A stretch of 64,000 bases of DNA from Pseudomonas entomophila L48 (lineage in GTDB: Bacteria; Pseudomonadota; Gammaproteobacteria; Pseudomonadales; Pseudomonadaceae): the NCBI RefSeq assembly GCF_000026105.1, contig NC_008027.1:2248001-2312000 (forward strand). Reading direction: 5' to 3'. Under the pieces are notes generated by a model. It saw only the letters and a list, made by a program, of their open reading frames with translations, was not told the origin of the DNA and did not search any database. Below, piece after piece: positions 8,875-18,282 of the stretch; the first letter of the stretch is position 1, and every line of letters begins with the position of its first letter. Made by a program: the position numbers and the translations under genes.

Positions 8875-11800
8875 TCAGAGGGTGGTCAGGCGCGCACGGC
8901 GTGCGCTGAAGGCCGCGGCGCGGCGCTGTTCGTCGTTGGCCGGCGGCTGGTCGGCCGCGGCCTCGCGGGGGGTGTCGTCGAGGAAACGCGCCATGCTGCG
9001 CAGGGTGGGGTGGCGGAACACCTCCACCACCGCCAGTTCCCGGGCGAAGGCCTGGCTGATGTGCTGTTGCAGCTGCATGGCCAGCAGCGAGTCGCCGCCG
9101 CGCTCGAAGAAGTTGTCCTCGGCGTCGATGTCGCCGTGGCCGAGCAGCGCGCTCCAGATCTGGTGCAGGCGTTGCTCGTTGGCATCGCTGAAGGTGCGGG
9201 CCGGCACCGCCAGGTCCCGTGCCGACGGCAGCCGGTGGGTGTCGATCTTGCCGTTGCGGTTGAGTTCGAACGTGTCGACCTGGATCAGCCGGGCCGGCAG
9301 CATGTAGCCCGGCAAGCGGCTCGCCAGGGCCTGGCGCAGCGCCTGGGCGGTGATCGTGCCGCTGAAGTACAGCAGCAGGCCGTGGTCGTTGACCGCGATG
9401 CACTGCTCGAGGTCGCCGCACTGGCGGGCCGTGTTTTCCAGCTCGCCCAGGTTCACCCGGAAGCCGTTGACTTTGATCGTGCGGTCGATGCGGCCGAGGT
9501 AGCCCAGCGTGCCATCGGCCTGCCAGCGCGCCGCGTCGCCGGTGCGGTAGAGGCGCAACGGGCCCTGGCCATCGGCCAGGTCAAGGGTGACGAAGGCCAC
9601 GTCGCTGCGCCCAGGGTCGTTCAGGTAGCCGCGGGCCAGGCCCTGGCCGCCCAGGTACAGTTCGCCGACCTGGCCGATGGCGGTGGGGCGCCCCAGTTCG
9701 TCCAGCACGTGGGCGCTGGTGCCGCGGATCGGCCGGCCGATGGCGATGTCACCCAGGGCCAGGCGCTCACGGTCCAGCGGCTGGAAGGTGCTGAAGGTGG
9801 TGTTCTCGGTCGGCCCGTAGACGTTGTAGACGTGCTGCGGGCGGCCTTCGGCGCAGGCCAGTACCTGGTCGACGGTGAGCGGGTCCATTACCTCGCCACC
9901 GATCATCAGGTAGCGCAGGCCGCGGAACATCGCGGCGTGGCCGGCGGCGACGTGGCGGTCGAACAGGCGGGTGGTCATGAACAGGATGCTCACCGCCTGC
10001 TCGTGCAGGTAGCCGGCCAGTGCCGGGCTGTCTAGCGCGCAACCGACCGGTGCGAGGGCCAGGGTCGCGCCATTGAGCAGCGCGCCCCAGATCTCGAAGG
10101 TGGCCGCGTCGAAGCTCAGGGTGGCCAGTTGCCCGAGCACGTCGCCCGGGCCGATGTGCACGTAGTCGGCCTCCACCACCAGGCGCAGGATGCCGGCCTG
10201 CTCGACCATCACGCCCTTGGGCTGGCCGGTCGAACCGGAGGTGTACATCACGTAGGCGAGGGCATCGGCAGCGACGGGGACCAGTGGCCGCAGCGGCGGC
10301 TGCGGCAACGGCGCGTCGTCGATGACCAGCGCCGGCAGGCTTAGCCCGGCATGTTTCTCCAGCGCCATCACGTCGCCGGCCAACAGCGCCGGCCGGGCGT
10401 CATCGAGCAATTGACGCAGGCGTGCGGTGGGGTACTCCGGGTCCAGCGGCAGGTAGCTGGCGCCGACCTTGAGCACCGCCAGCAATGTGGCGATGGTGGC
10501 CATGCCGGGCCGGGTGAACACGCCGACCCGCTGCCGATCGAGGCGGGCGCCATGTTGCGCCAGCAGGCGCAGGGCGAGGTTGTCCGACCAGCGATCCAGC
10601 TCGGCATAGCTCACTGTCCGGTCGCCTTCGCGCAGGGCCGGGCGCTGGCCATGCCGGGCGACGATGGCGGCGAACCGCCCCGGCAAACCACCGCAGGTGT
10701 CGGCCGCAGGGTTCAGGCCTTGCCAGGCGGCGGGTGGATACAGGGCGTGCAGCGCGGCCTGTTGCGCTTGGGACGGCGCGACTTCGGCCAGTTCGCACAG
10801 GGCTTGATGCAGGTGCAGGGCGAAGCGCCGCGCCGAGGCGTCCGACCACTGTTCGGCGCGGTGCACCAGTTCGATACGCAGCGCGCCGCTGTGCGGGTCG
10901 ATGCCGGTCTGGTTGACCAGGGTGAAGTTGGTCTGCTCGTGACAATAGCCGGGGCTGACCTGCAAGTGATGCAGGTGTTGCAAGCGGTCGAAGGCATGGA
11001 AATGCACGAAGTTGAACAGGCTGTCGAACAGCGCGCCACCGTGCTCGCGAAGAACCTCGCGCAAGGGGTACTGCGCGGCGTCGCCGAGCCCGGCGCGATA
11101 GTCGTGCAGGCGTCTCACCCGTTGGCGGGGCGTTGCGTCGGCGTCGAGGGCGATAACGCAGGGCGTGGTGTTGAGGAACAGGCCGAGCATGCGTTGGCCC
11201 TCGTCCTCGACCAGGCGACCGTGGGATGGCATGCCGCAGGCGACCCGGCGGCGCCCGGTCTGGCGGCCAAGGGCTTGCAGGTGGGCGGCCAGCAGCACCA
11301 GGTCGAGGCTCACGCCCAAGGTGCGGGCAGTGTGGCGCAGGGCCTCGTCCAGGGCAGGTTCCAGCGTCACCTCGAGGCGGCGCAGGCTGCCGCCTGGGTG
11401 GCGTTCGGCCTCGGCCAGCAGGGTCGGTTCCAGTTCGGCGCAGGTCGCCTGCCAGAACGCCCCCAGCTCAGCTTGGGCGCGCCATTGGCGCTCGCGGGCC
11501 ACATAGTCGACGAAGTCCAGCGTCGACACCGGCTGGAAGGGAGACTCGCCGTCGAGCATCCGGTCGAGGTTTTCTAGCAGGGTGGTGAAGAAACTGGCCA
11601 CGCTCCAGCCATCGAGGATGGCGTGGTGGCAGGTCAGGGTCAGGTACCAGCCGCCCTCCAGGACATGCGCGGTGACGCGCCACAAGGGCGCCAGCTCGCC
11701 ATTCAGCGGGCGGTGTAGTTCGTCGCGGTGGAAGGCCTCCAGCCAGCGCTCCTGGGCCGCAGGCTCCAGCGCGCGCAGATCGTCCACCACCAACGGCAGG

Positions 11801-14800
11801 GGCAGGTGCCCGCGTACGCGCTGCCAGTGGCCCTGAGGGCTGGCGGCGAACAAGGTGCGCAACACCGCGTGGGCCTGCATCAAGGCCTGCAACTGCTCGC
11901 GCAGGGCGGCCTCCTCGAACCGTCCCTGGACCCGGCACGACATGATGTCCAGGTAGGTGGCGGCTTGTTCCAGCTGCGAATGGAACAGCATGCCTTCCTG
12001 TAGTGCGGTCAGGGGATAGCCGTCCTGGTCGCCCATCTGCCGGGCAAGCTCGGCGCGTTCGGCATCGAGCAGGGCAAACGGTAGCCGGCGTTCGGCGCCG
12101 GGCGTGGCTTGCCATGGCGCGAGCTGGGTGGCCAGGCCGGCCAGGGTGGGGTGGCGGAACAACTGGCGCGGGCTGAAGTTGAAGCCAGCTTCGCGGGCCA
12201 GGCGCTGGACATCGAGGATCCGCATCGAGTCGCCGCCGCTGGCGAAGAAGTCGTCGTCGGCACCGGGTTGCTCGAGCTCCAGCACGGTGCGCCAGATCCC
12301 GGCGAGCAAGCGCTCGCGTTCGCCCGATGGCGCGCGCCAGTTGTCTGCCCGTGCTTGCTCGAGCGGTTCGAGGGCGCGCAGGGCATCGACATCCACCTTG
12401 CCGTTGGCGGTCAGCGGCAGGCGCTCGACCTGACGCAACTGCTGGGGCTGCATGTACGCCGGCAGGTGCTCGCGCAGGTGCGCCTGGACGTCGCCAAGCG
12501 CCAGAGGCCGGGAGGCGCTGAACCAGGCTTGCAGCACGCCACGGTGGGCGTCATGGCGTACCACCGCGTCATCGACTTCGGTCAGGCGCAGCAGCGCGGC
12601 CTGGATATCACCCAGCTCGATACGGAAACCACGGACCTTGACCTGGTGGTCGTTGCGCCCCTGGTATTCGAGCTGGCCGTCTTCCAGCCAGCGGCCGAGG
12701 TCGCCGCTGCGGTACAGGCGCAGGCCGTGGCGCTCGACGAAAACGCGCGCGGTCAGCTGCGGCTGGTTCAGGTAGCCACGGGCCAGGCCTGGGCCGGCGA
12801 CGTGCAACTCGCCGGTGACCCCCGGCGGGCACAGTTGGCCGTGGGCGTCGAGCACCAGCACACTGAGGTCGGGTAGCGGCCTGCCGATGCGTTGCTGGGT
12901 GGCGCGCGCCAGGTCATCGCGGGTGACGGGCGTGTGGGTCACGTGCACGGTGGTTTCGGTGATGCCGTACATGTTGTTCAGGCGCACGCGGTCGCCGTAC
13001 TTGTCGAACCAGGGGGCCAGCGTTGCCACCTGCAGCGCCTCGCCGCCGAAGATCACCTGGCGCAGGGGCATGGGCGCGGCATGGCGCAGGTCCTCGGTGA
13101 CCAGGCGGACGAAGGCGCCCGGGGTCTGGTTGAGCACGGTCACGCCCTGGCTGACGATCAACTCGCGCAAGGCCTCGGGGTCGCGGCTGGTGGCTTGCGG
13201 CACGATCACCAGGCGTGCGCCGTGCAGCAACGCGCCCCAGATCTCCCACACCGAGAAGTCGAACGCGTAGGAGTGGAACAGGCACCAGGTGTCGTGCTCG
13301 TCGAAGTCGAACAGCGGCCGGCTGGCGTCGAACAGGCGCATGACGTTGTGGTGGCTGAGCAGCGCGCCTTTGGGCGTGCCGGTGGAACCAGAGGTGTGGA
13401 TGACATAGGCCAGTTGCGCCGGGGCAACCCGTGGCAAGGGCTGGGCGTCATCCGCCGCAGGCGCCTCGTCGTCGAGCAGGATCGCCTGCAGGTCCTGCAG
13501 CCCACTGCGGGCCAGGGCTTCGCCTTGCGCCACCACCCAGTCCAAGGCGCAATCCTGGCGCACGGCGGCCAGGCGCGCGTGGGGGTAGTCGGGGTCCAGC
13601 GGCACATAGGCGGCGCCGGCCTTGAGAATGCCGAGCATGCCCACCAGCAGGTCGATGCCCCGGGTGGCGCAGAGGCCGACCAGCGTGTCGGCCGGCAGGG
13701 CTTGGCCGTGCCGTTGCTGGTGGGCCAGGCGCAGGCGCCGGGCCAGCCGGTCACTGGCGCGCTCCAGCTCGGCGTAGTTCAGGCGCTTCTGGCCGTCCTC
13801 GATGGCGATCCTGCCGGGCAGGCGAGCGGCCACGCGTTTGAACGCGTCCACCAGCGACGCACTCGCTGCCGCGGCCGGGCGCCGGGCCGGGCGCAGCAAC
13901 GCCTGGCGCTGCCGTGGGCGTAGCAGTTGCAGGTCACGCAACGGTACGTCGGCATCGAGCAGTTGCTCCAGCAGGTACCGGTAGTGTTCGCCCAGACGCG
14001 CCATGCGTGGGGCGGCGAAGCGTGTGCGGTCGTACTCCAGGGTGGCGCGCAGGCCACCGTCATGGCGACGCAGCGAGAGGAACAGCGGATAGCGGGCGAT
14101 GCCGTCGTCCACTTCGACGAAGCTGGCGTGGACATCGTCCAGCGCGAGTTCGTGTTGTTCGTTGGCGTTCTGCAGGGCGAACACTGCCTGCATCAACGGG
14201 TGCACGCGGCCATCGCCGGATGCCTCGGTCATGGCCTCCAGCGGCACGCCCTGGCAGGCCTGGGCCTGGCGCGACAGCGCGGCGACCTGCCCGAGCAGGC
14301 TGGCCAGGCCGGCCTGTTCATCGAGGCGCACGCGCAGTGGCAGGGTGCAGGTGAACAGGCCGAACACCTGGTCGTTACCAGCGCCGCGGTTGGCCGACGG
14401 CACGCTGATCACCAGGTCACGGGTGTTGCAGTAGCGACCCAGCAGTACCGCGTAGGCTGCGTACAAGGCGCAGAACAACGAGGTCTTGTGGTCCGCGCAG
14501 TGCTGCTCCAGACGGCTGACCAGGTTTGCCGGCAGGTCGAAGTGATAGTGCGCGCCCTGGTCGCCATCAACGTGCTCAAGGCCCGGATCGCGAGGCAGGT
14601 CGAGGCCTTCGTAGCCCACCAGCAACTCGCGCCAGAAGGTTACCGCCTGGTGGCCCGCGGGGCTGTCCAGCCAGCCCTGCTGCTGGGCGATGGCGTCGGC
14701 GTAGCGTTGACACGCGGGTGCCTCGCCCAGCGGCTGGCCACGGCGCTCGGCGTTGTAGGCTTGGCCCAGTTGCCGGCGCAGCAGGTCCAGCGACCAGCCA

Positions 14801-17800
14801 TCGGCCAGCAGGTGCGGCAGTTGCAGCAACAGGATGTGTTCCTGCGCTGCCAGGCGCAGCAGGTGCAGGCGATACAACGGCGGACGGTCGAGTGGCAGCG
14901 ATGCCCGCAGGGCCCTGCGCAGCAACCCAGGCAGTTGGTCGCGAGCGACATCGAGTGGGGTGAGGGGCTGCTGATCCTGGGTGTCCAGGACCTGCCACAC
15001 ACCTTCATCATCAGCCTCGACACGCATGTGCAACTGGGGGTGGCGTGCCGCTACCTGCCGCCAGGCCGCTTGCAACGCCGGGATATCCAGCGGCCCGAGC
15101 AGGCGCTGGACCACCGCGAGGTTGAAACGTTGCGGGCCGCCTTCGTCGTAGCGGTCGCTGAAGTACAGCTGGCGCTGCGCCGGCGACAGCGCAAAGCGCG
15201 TGGTCAGGCTGGGCGGGATGGGCGTCGGCGTCAGCTGCCGGGAGGCATCCAGGCAACCCGCGAGCTCGCGCAGGCTGGGATGGCGCAGCAGGTCGGCCAG
15301 GCCCAGGCGGATACCGAACTGCTGGTCGATGGCCACCAGCAACTGGGCGGCCATCAGCGAATGGCCACCCAGTTCGAAGAACGATTGCTCGGCACCGACC
15401 TGCGGCACTTCAAGCAAGTCCTGCCAGAGCCTGGCCAGCCGCAGCTGGGTCGCGCCCTGCGGCGCGGCCTGTGGCGCCAGGTCGCTGCGCGCGGGGCGGC
15501 TCAGTGCCCGGCGATCGACCTTGCCGTTGAGCGAGTGCGGCAGCCGGGCCAGGCATTCGAAACGCTGCGGCACCATGTACGCCGGCAGCCGTTCGAGCAG
15601 GGCCGCGCGCCAGGCGTCGGGGTCGCCCAGGCCGTCATCCTGGGGCACCACGTGGGCGCTCAGCTCGGTCTGGCCATCGCTGTCCCAGGCCAGCACCACG
15701 GCCTGTCGGATGCCGGGCAGTTGATGCAGCGCGTGCTCGATCTCGCCCAGTTCGATGCGGTGGCCACGCACCTTGACCTGGAAGTCCAGGCGGCCGTGGT
15801 AGACCAGCTCGCCCTGGTCGTTCCAGCACACTCGGTCGCCGGTGCGGTACAGGCGGGTCGGCCGGCCTTCCAGGCCCAGCGGATCGAGCAGCGGGAAGCG
15901 TTCGGCGGTCAGCGCGTCGCGCTGGTGATAACCCTCGGCCAGGCCGGCGCCGCCGATGCACAGCTCGCCACTGGCGCCCCAGGGCACTGGCTGCCCCTGG
16001 GGGTCGAGCACGTAGCAGCGGGTGGCGCCGATCGGCCGACCGATCACCGCGTGCTGGCTGGCATCGGTCAGGCGCTGGCGGGTCGACCAGATGGTGGTTT
16101 CGGTGGGCCCATAGACCTGCACCACCTGCCCGGCGCAGCCCAGCAGGTAGCTGGCCAGGTTGCTCGACAGGGCCTCGCCCCCGCACAACAGGCGAACGCC
16201 GTCGCGTTCGGCCGGGTGCCAGCCGGCCAGTGCCAGCAGCGACCAGAAGGATGGCGTGCCTTGCAGCAGTGTCGGACGCAGCGCGTCCAGGGCCTGGGCC
16301 AGGGCCGTCGGGTCGCGCACCTGGTCGTCGATCAGTTGCAGGCAGGCGCCGCTGGTGAGCGCGCCGTACAGCTCCAGGCCGAAGATGTCGAAACCGATGG
16401 CGGTGGCGCCCAGCACCCGGTCCCGCGCGCTGATTTCAAGGTCGGCCACGAAGTCGGCGATCAGGTTGCCCAGCGCGGCGTGGGCGATGCGCACGCCCTT
16501 CGGCTTGCCGGTCGAGCCGGAGGTGTAGATGAGGTAGGCCAGGCTGTCCGGCGCTGGCGCCTGCAGGGACACGGGCCGGGGCACGGTGCGTGCCGACGGT
16601 GGCGAAGGGCACAACTGGCGCACGTCGATGGGCAATGCTTGGTCGGTGATCAACAGGTCCATGCCGCTGTCGGCGACGATATCCTTGAGCCGTTCCAGCG
16701 GCATGTCCGGGTCAATCGGCACATAGGCCGCGCCATTGCCCAGCACCGCGAGCATGGCGATGACGGCCTGGTCCTTGCGCCGCAGGTGGACGCCGATGCA
16801 GCCGCCCCGGGCCTGTTCGCCGAGCCGATCGGCCAGCGCCGAGGCCGCGCCGGCCAGTTGCCGGTAGTCGAGGGTGCCCTGGCGGTACTGCAGGGCCGGC
16901 GCATCGGGACGCCGTTGCACCTGCTCGAGGAAGCGCTGCATCACCCCTTCCTGGCCCACTGCGTGGCACGCGGGTTCGCCAGCGAAGGCTTGCAGGCGCT
17001 CGGCCATGCCCGTCGGCAGCAGCCAGTGGCGCTGCATGGGCTGTTCGGGGGCGGCCAGCGCCTGCTCGAGCGTGTGCTGCAAGCTTTCACCCAGGCGTTG
17101 GATGAACGCCTCGCTGAATGATTCGAGCGGGTAGTCCAGGCGCAGGCGGATACGCTGGGTGTCGAGCTGGTAGGCGACCACCAGGTCGCCTACCACCTGG
17201 CGCCGGCCGAGGGGCTGAGGCGCAAAGACCGCCTGGCCCAGGATCAGTTGGTCAGCGCCGAAGTAGGCCTCGACCAGGCTGACATTGAAGGGCCGTTCCA
17301 CGCTCTCGCCCTGTTCGCGTAGCTGGCGCATCACGTCGGTGAGCGTAAAACGCGGGTGCTGGCGGGCAGCCTTGCGCTCCTCGCGCAGCCTGGCGACCAG
17401 CGCTTGCAGGCTGCCCTCGCTGGCGAGCTCGACTGGCAATGGGTAGTTGTTGATTCGGCAGCCCAGCACCCGACGGGCACCAGCGGGCCGTTCGTCCACC
17501 GGGTGGTTGAGCACCAGCGCCTGGGCACCGCTGTAGCCAGCCAGCACGTGGGCCAGCGCGGCGGCGAGGACCACGAAAGGCGTGGCCCCCTGGCTGCGGG
17601 CATAGCGGCGCAACGAGCGGGCCAGTGGTTCGGGCAGGTCGAAGTAATGCGAGGCGCCCAGCCCCGAGTCGCCCGCCTGGGCGCTGTGCTGGCGCGGCAG
17701 GTCGACGCTCAGGGGCAGCCCGGCCAGGCGCTGGCACCAGTGCGCGACGTCGGCGCTGGCGGTGCTGTCTTGCACCGACGCACGGGTGTCAGGCTCCGGT

Positions 17801-18282
17801 TGGGGTAGTGGGCGACCCTGCTGATGGCACGCGTAGCTTTCGGCCAGGACCTGGACGAACTGCAGGGCCGAGGTGGCGTCGGCGATAATGTGGTGGAAGT
17901 TCAGCACCAGTCGCTGCTCGTCGCCCTGGCGCAGCAGGTCGAAGCGAAACAGCGGGCCGGTGCGCAGGTCGAACGGATGCGCCAGTACCTGCTCGGTTGC
18001 CAGCTCCAGTTCGTGTTCCGGGGGCAGGTCGCACACCGTGAGTACTTGGGCCTGGGCTGGCCCGGCCAACTGCCAGAGGGCTTCGCCACGTTGTTCGAAG
18101 CGGCCCAGGCAGGCCGGGTAGTAGTGGTTGACGAAGTGCGCCAGGGCGCTCTGCAACGCGGGCAGATCGAGCGCCCCGGCCACTCGATAGACCAATGGCG
18201 TGTTGTACAGGGTGCTGCCTGGCGCCAGTTGCCACTCCAGGAAGAAACGGCGTTGGTAAGGGTTGGCGAGGGTCTCAGCCAT
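8875..18282 (-). CDS. Three-module non-ribosomal peptide synthetase (C-A-PCP)x3
   Basis: This 3135-aa protein holds three modules, with approximate residues from motif positions. Module 1 is C1 (5-430, motif HHIIADATS near 129), A1 (LIYTSGSTGKPKG near 581) and PCP1 (ELGGHSLMAA near 969). Module 2 is C2 (PHLLADGW near 1157, first His replaced by Pro but the catalytic second His present), A2 (VIHTSGSTGTPKG near 1624) and PCP2 (SGGDSMRIL near 2013). Module 3 is C3 (HHAILDGWS near 2217), A3 (VMYTSGSTGQPKG near 2676) and PCP3 (ERGGDSLLAM near 3060). Pocket residues by hand alignment are D-I-L-Q-L-G-V-I-W (glycine-like), D-F-W-N-I-G-M-V-H (the classic threonine code) and D-A-F-F-M-G-V-T-F (aliphatic, Ile/Val-like). 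The ATG has AAGGAG upstream and overlaps the P450 stop by eight bases. There is no E or TE domain. A C domain at the N-terminus suggests an acylated start or an upstream donor. Confidence 0.96.
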   Translation of the reverse strand: MAETLANPYQRRFFLEWQLAPGSTLYNTPLVYRVAGALDLPALQSALAHFVNHYYPACLGRFEQRGEALWQLAGPAQAQVLTVCDLPPEHELELATEQVLAHPFDLRTGPLFRFDLLRQGDEQRLVLNFHHIIADATSALQFVQVLAESYACHQQGRPLPQPEPDTRASVQDSTASADVAHWCQRLAGLPLSVDLPRQHSAQAGDSGLGASHYFDLPEPLARSLRRYARSQGATPFVVLAAALAHVLAGYSGAQALVLNHPVDERPAGARRVLGCRINNYPLPVELASEGSLQALVARLREERKAARQHPRFTLTDVMRQLREQGESVERPFNVSLVEAYFGADQLILGQAVFAPQPLGRRQVVGDLVVAYQLDTQRIRLRLDYPLESFSEAFIQRLGESLQHTLEQALAAPEQPMQRHWLLPTGMAERLQAFAGEPACHAVGQEGVMQRFLEQVQRRPDAPALQYRQGTLDYRQLAGAASALADRLGEQARGGCIGVHLRRKDQAVIAMLAVLGNGAAYVPIDPDMPLERLKDIVADSGMDLLITDQALPIDVRQLCPSPPSARTVPRPVSLQAPAPDSLAYLIYTSGSTGKPKGVRIAHAALGNLIADFVADLEISARDRVLGATAIGFDIFGLELYGALTSGACLQLIDDQVRDPTALAQALDALRPTLLQGTPSFWSLLALAGWHPAERDGVRLLCGGEALSSNLASYLLGCAGQVVQVYGPTETTIWSTRQRLTDASQHAVIGRPIGATRCYVLDPQGQPVPWGASGELCIGGAGLAEGYHQRDALTAERFPLLDPLGLEGRPTRLYRTGDRVCWNDQGELVYHGRLDFQVKVRGHRIELGEIEHALHQLPGIRQAVVLAWDSDGQTELSAHVVPQDDGLGDPDAWRAALLERLPAYMVPQRFECLARLPHSLNGKVDRRALSRPARSDLAPQAAPQGATQLRLARLWQDLLEVPQVGAEQSFFELGGHSLMAAQLLVAIDQQFGIRLGLADLLRHPSLRELAGCLDASRQLTPTPIPPSLTTRFALSPAQRQLYFSDRYDEGGPQRFNLAVVQRLLGPLDIPALQAAWRQVAARHPQLHMRVEADDEGVWQVLDTQDQQPLTPLDVARDQLPGLLRRALRASLPLDRPPLYRLHLLRLAAQEHILLLQLPHLLADGWSLDLLRRQLGQAYNAERRGQPLGEAPACQRYADAIAQQQGWLDSPAGHQAVTFWRELLVGYEGLDLPRDPGLEHVDGDQGAHYHFDLPANLVSRLEQHCADHKTSLFCALYAAYAVLLGRYCNTRDLVISVPSANRGAGNDQVFGLFTCTLPLRVRLDEQAGLASLLGQVAALSRQAQACQGVPLEAMTEASGDGRVHPLMQAVFALQNANEQHELALDDVHASFVEVDDGIARYPLFLSLRRHDGGLRATLEYDRTRFAAPRMARLGEHYRYLLEQLLDADVPLRDLQLLRPRQRQALLRPARRPAAAASASLVDAFKRVAARLPGRIAIEDGQKRLNYAELERASDRLARRLRLAHQQRHGQALPADTLVGLCATRGIDLLVGMLGILKAGAAYVPLDPDYPHARLAAVRQDCALDWVVAQGEALARSGLQDLQAILLDDEAPAADDAQPLPRVAPAQLAYVIHTSGSTGTPKGALLSHHNVMRLFDASRPLFDFDEHDTWCLFHSYAFDFSVWEIWGALLHGARLVIVPQATSRDPEALRELIVSQGVTVLNQTPGAFVRLVTEDLRHAAPMPLRQVIFGGEALQVATLAPWFDKYGDRVRLNNMYGITETTVHVTHTPVTRDDLARATQQRIGRPLPDLSVLVLDAHGQLCPPGVTGELHVAGPGLARGYLNQPQLTARVFVERHGLRLYRSGDLGRWLEDGQLEYQGRNDHQVKVRGFRIELGDIQAALLRLTEVDDAVVRHDAHRGVLQAWFSASRPLALGDVQAHLREHLPAYMQPQQLRQVERLPLTANGKVDVDALRALEPLEQARADNWRAPSGERERLLAGIWRTVLELEQPGADDDFFASGGDSMRILDVQRLAREAGFNFSPRQLFRHPTLAGLATQLAPWQATPGAERRLPFALLDAERAELARQMGDQDGYPLTALQEGMLFHSQLEQAATYLDIMSCRVQGRFEEAALREQLQALMQAHAVLRTLFAASPQGHWQRVRGHLPLPLVVDDLRALEPAAQERWLEAFHRDELHRPLNGELAPLWRVTAHVLEGGWYLTLTCHHAILDGWSVASFFTTLLENLDRMLDGESPFQPVSTLDFVDYVARERQWRAQAELGAFWQATCAELEPTLLAEAERHPGGSLRRLEVTLEPALDEALRHTARTLGVSLDLVLLAAHLQALGRQTGRRRVACGMPSHGRLVEDEGQRMLGLFLNTTPCVIALDADATPRQRVRRLHDYRAGLGDAAQYPLREVLREHGGALFDSLFNFVHFHAFDRLQHLHHLQVSPGYCHEQTNFTLVNQTGIDPHSGALRIELVHRAEQWSDASARRFALHLHQALCELAEVAPSQAQQAALHALYPPAAWQGLNPAADTCGGLPGRFAAIVARHGQRPALREGDRTVSYAELDRWSDNLALRLLAQHGARLDRQRVGVFTRPGMATIATLLAVLKVGASYLPLDPEYPTARLRQLLDDARPALLAGDVMALEKHAGLSLPALVIDDAPLPQPPLRPLVPVAADALAYVMYTSGSTGQPKGVMVEQAGILRLVVEADYVHIGPGDVLGQLATLSFDAATFEIWGALLNGATLALAPVGCALDSPALAGYLHEQAVSILFMTTRLFDRHVAAGHAAMFRGLRYLMIGGEVMDPLTVDQVLACAEGRPQHVYNVYGPTENTTFSTFQPLDRERLALGDIAIGRPIRGTSAHVLDELGRPTAIGQVGELYLGGQGLARGYLNDPGRSDVAFVTLDLADGQGPLRLYRTGDAARWQADGTLGYLGRIDRTIKVNGFRVNLGELENTARQCGDLEQCIAVNDHGLLLYFSGTITAQALRQALASRLPGYMLPARLIQVDTFELNRNGKIDTHRLPSARDLAVPARTFSDANEQRLHQIWSALLGHGDIDAEDNFFERGGDSLLAMQLQQHISQAFARELAVVEVFRHPTLRSMARFLDDTPREAAADQPPANDEQRRAAAFSARRARLTTL

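Noticed and set aside
13927..17121. A 1064-residue open frame on the plus strand opposite the large NRPS
   Set aside because: It is the antisense of NRPS domains whose motifs are clear on the minus strand. High GC with few stop codons creates such long shadows; no family motif is seen in it.
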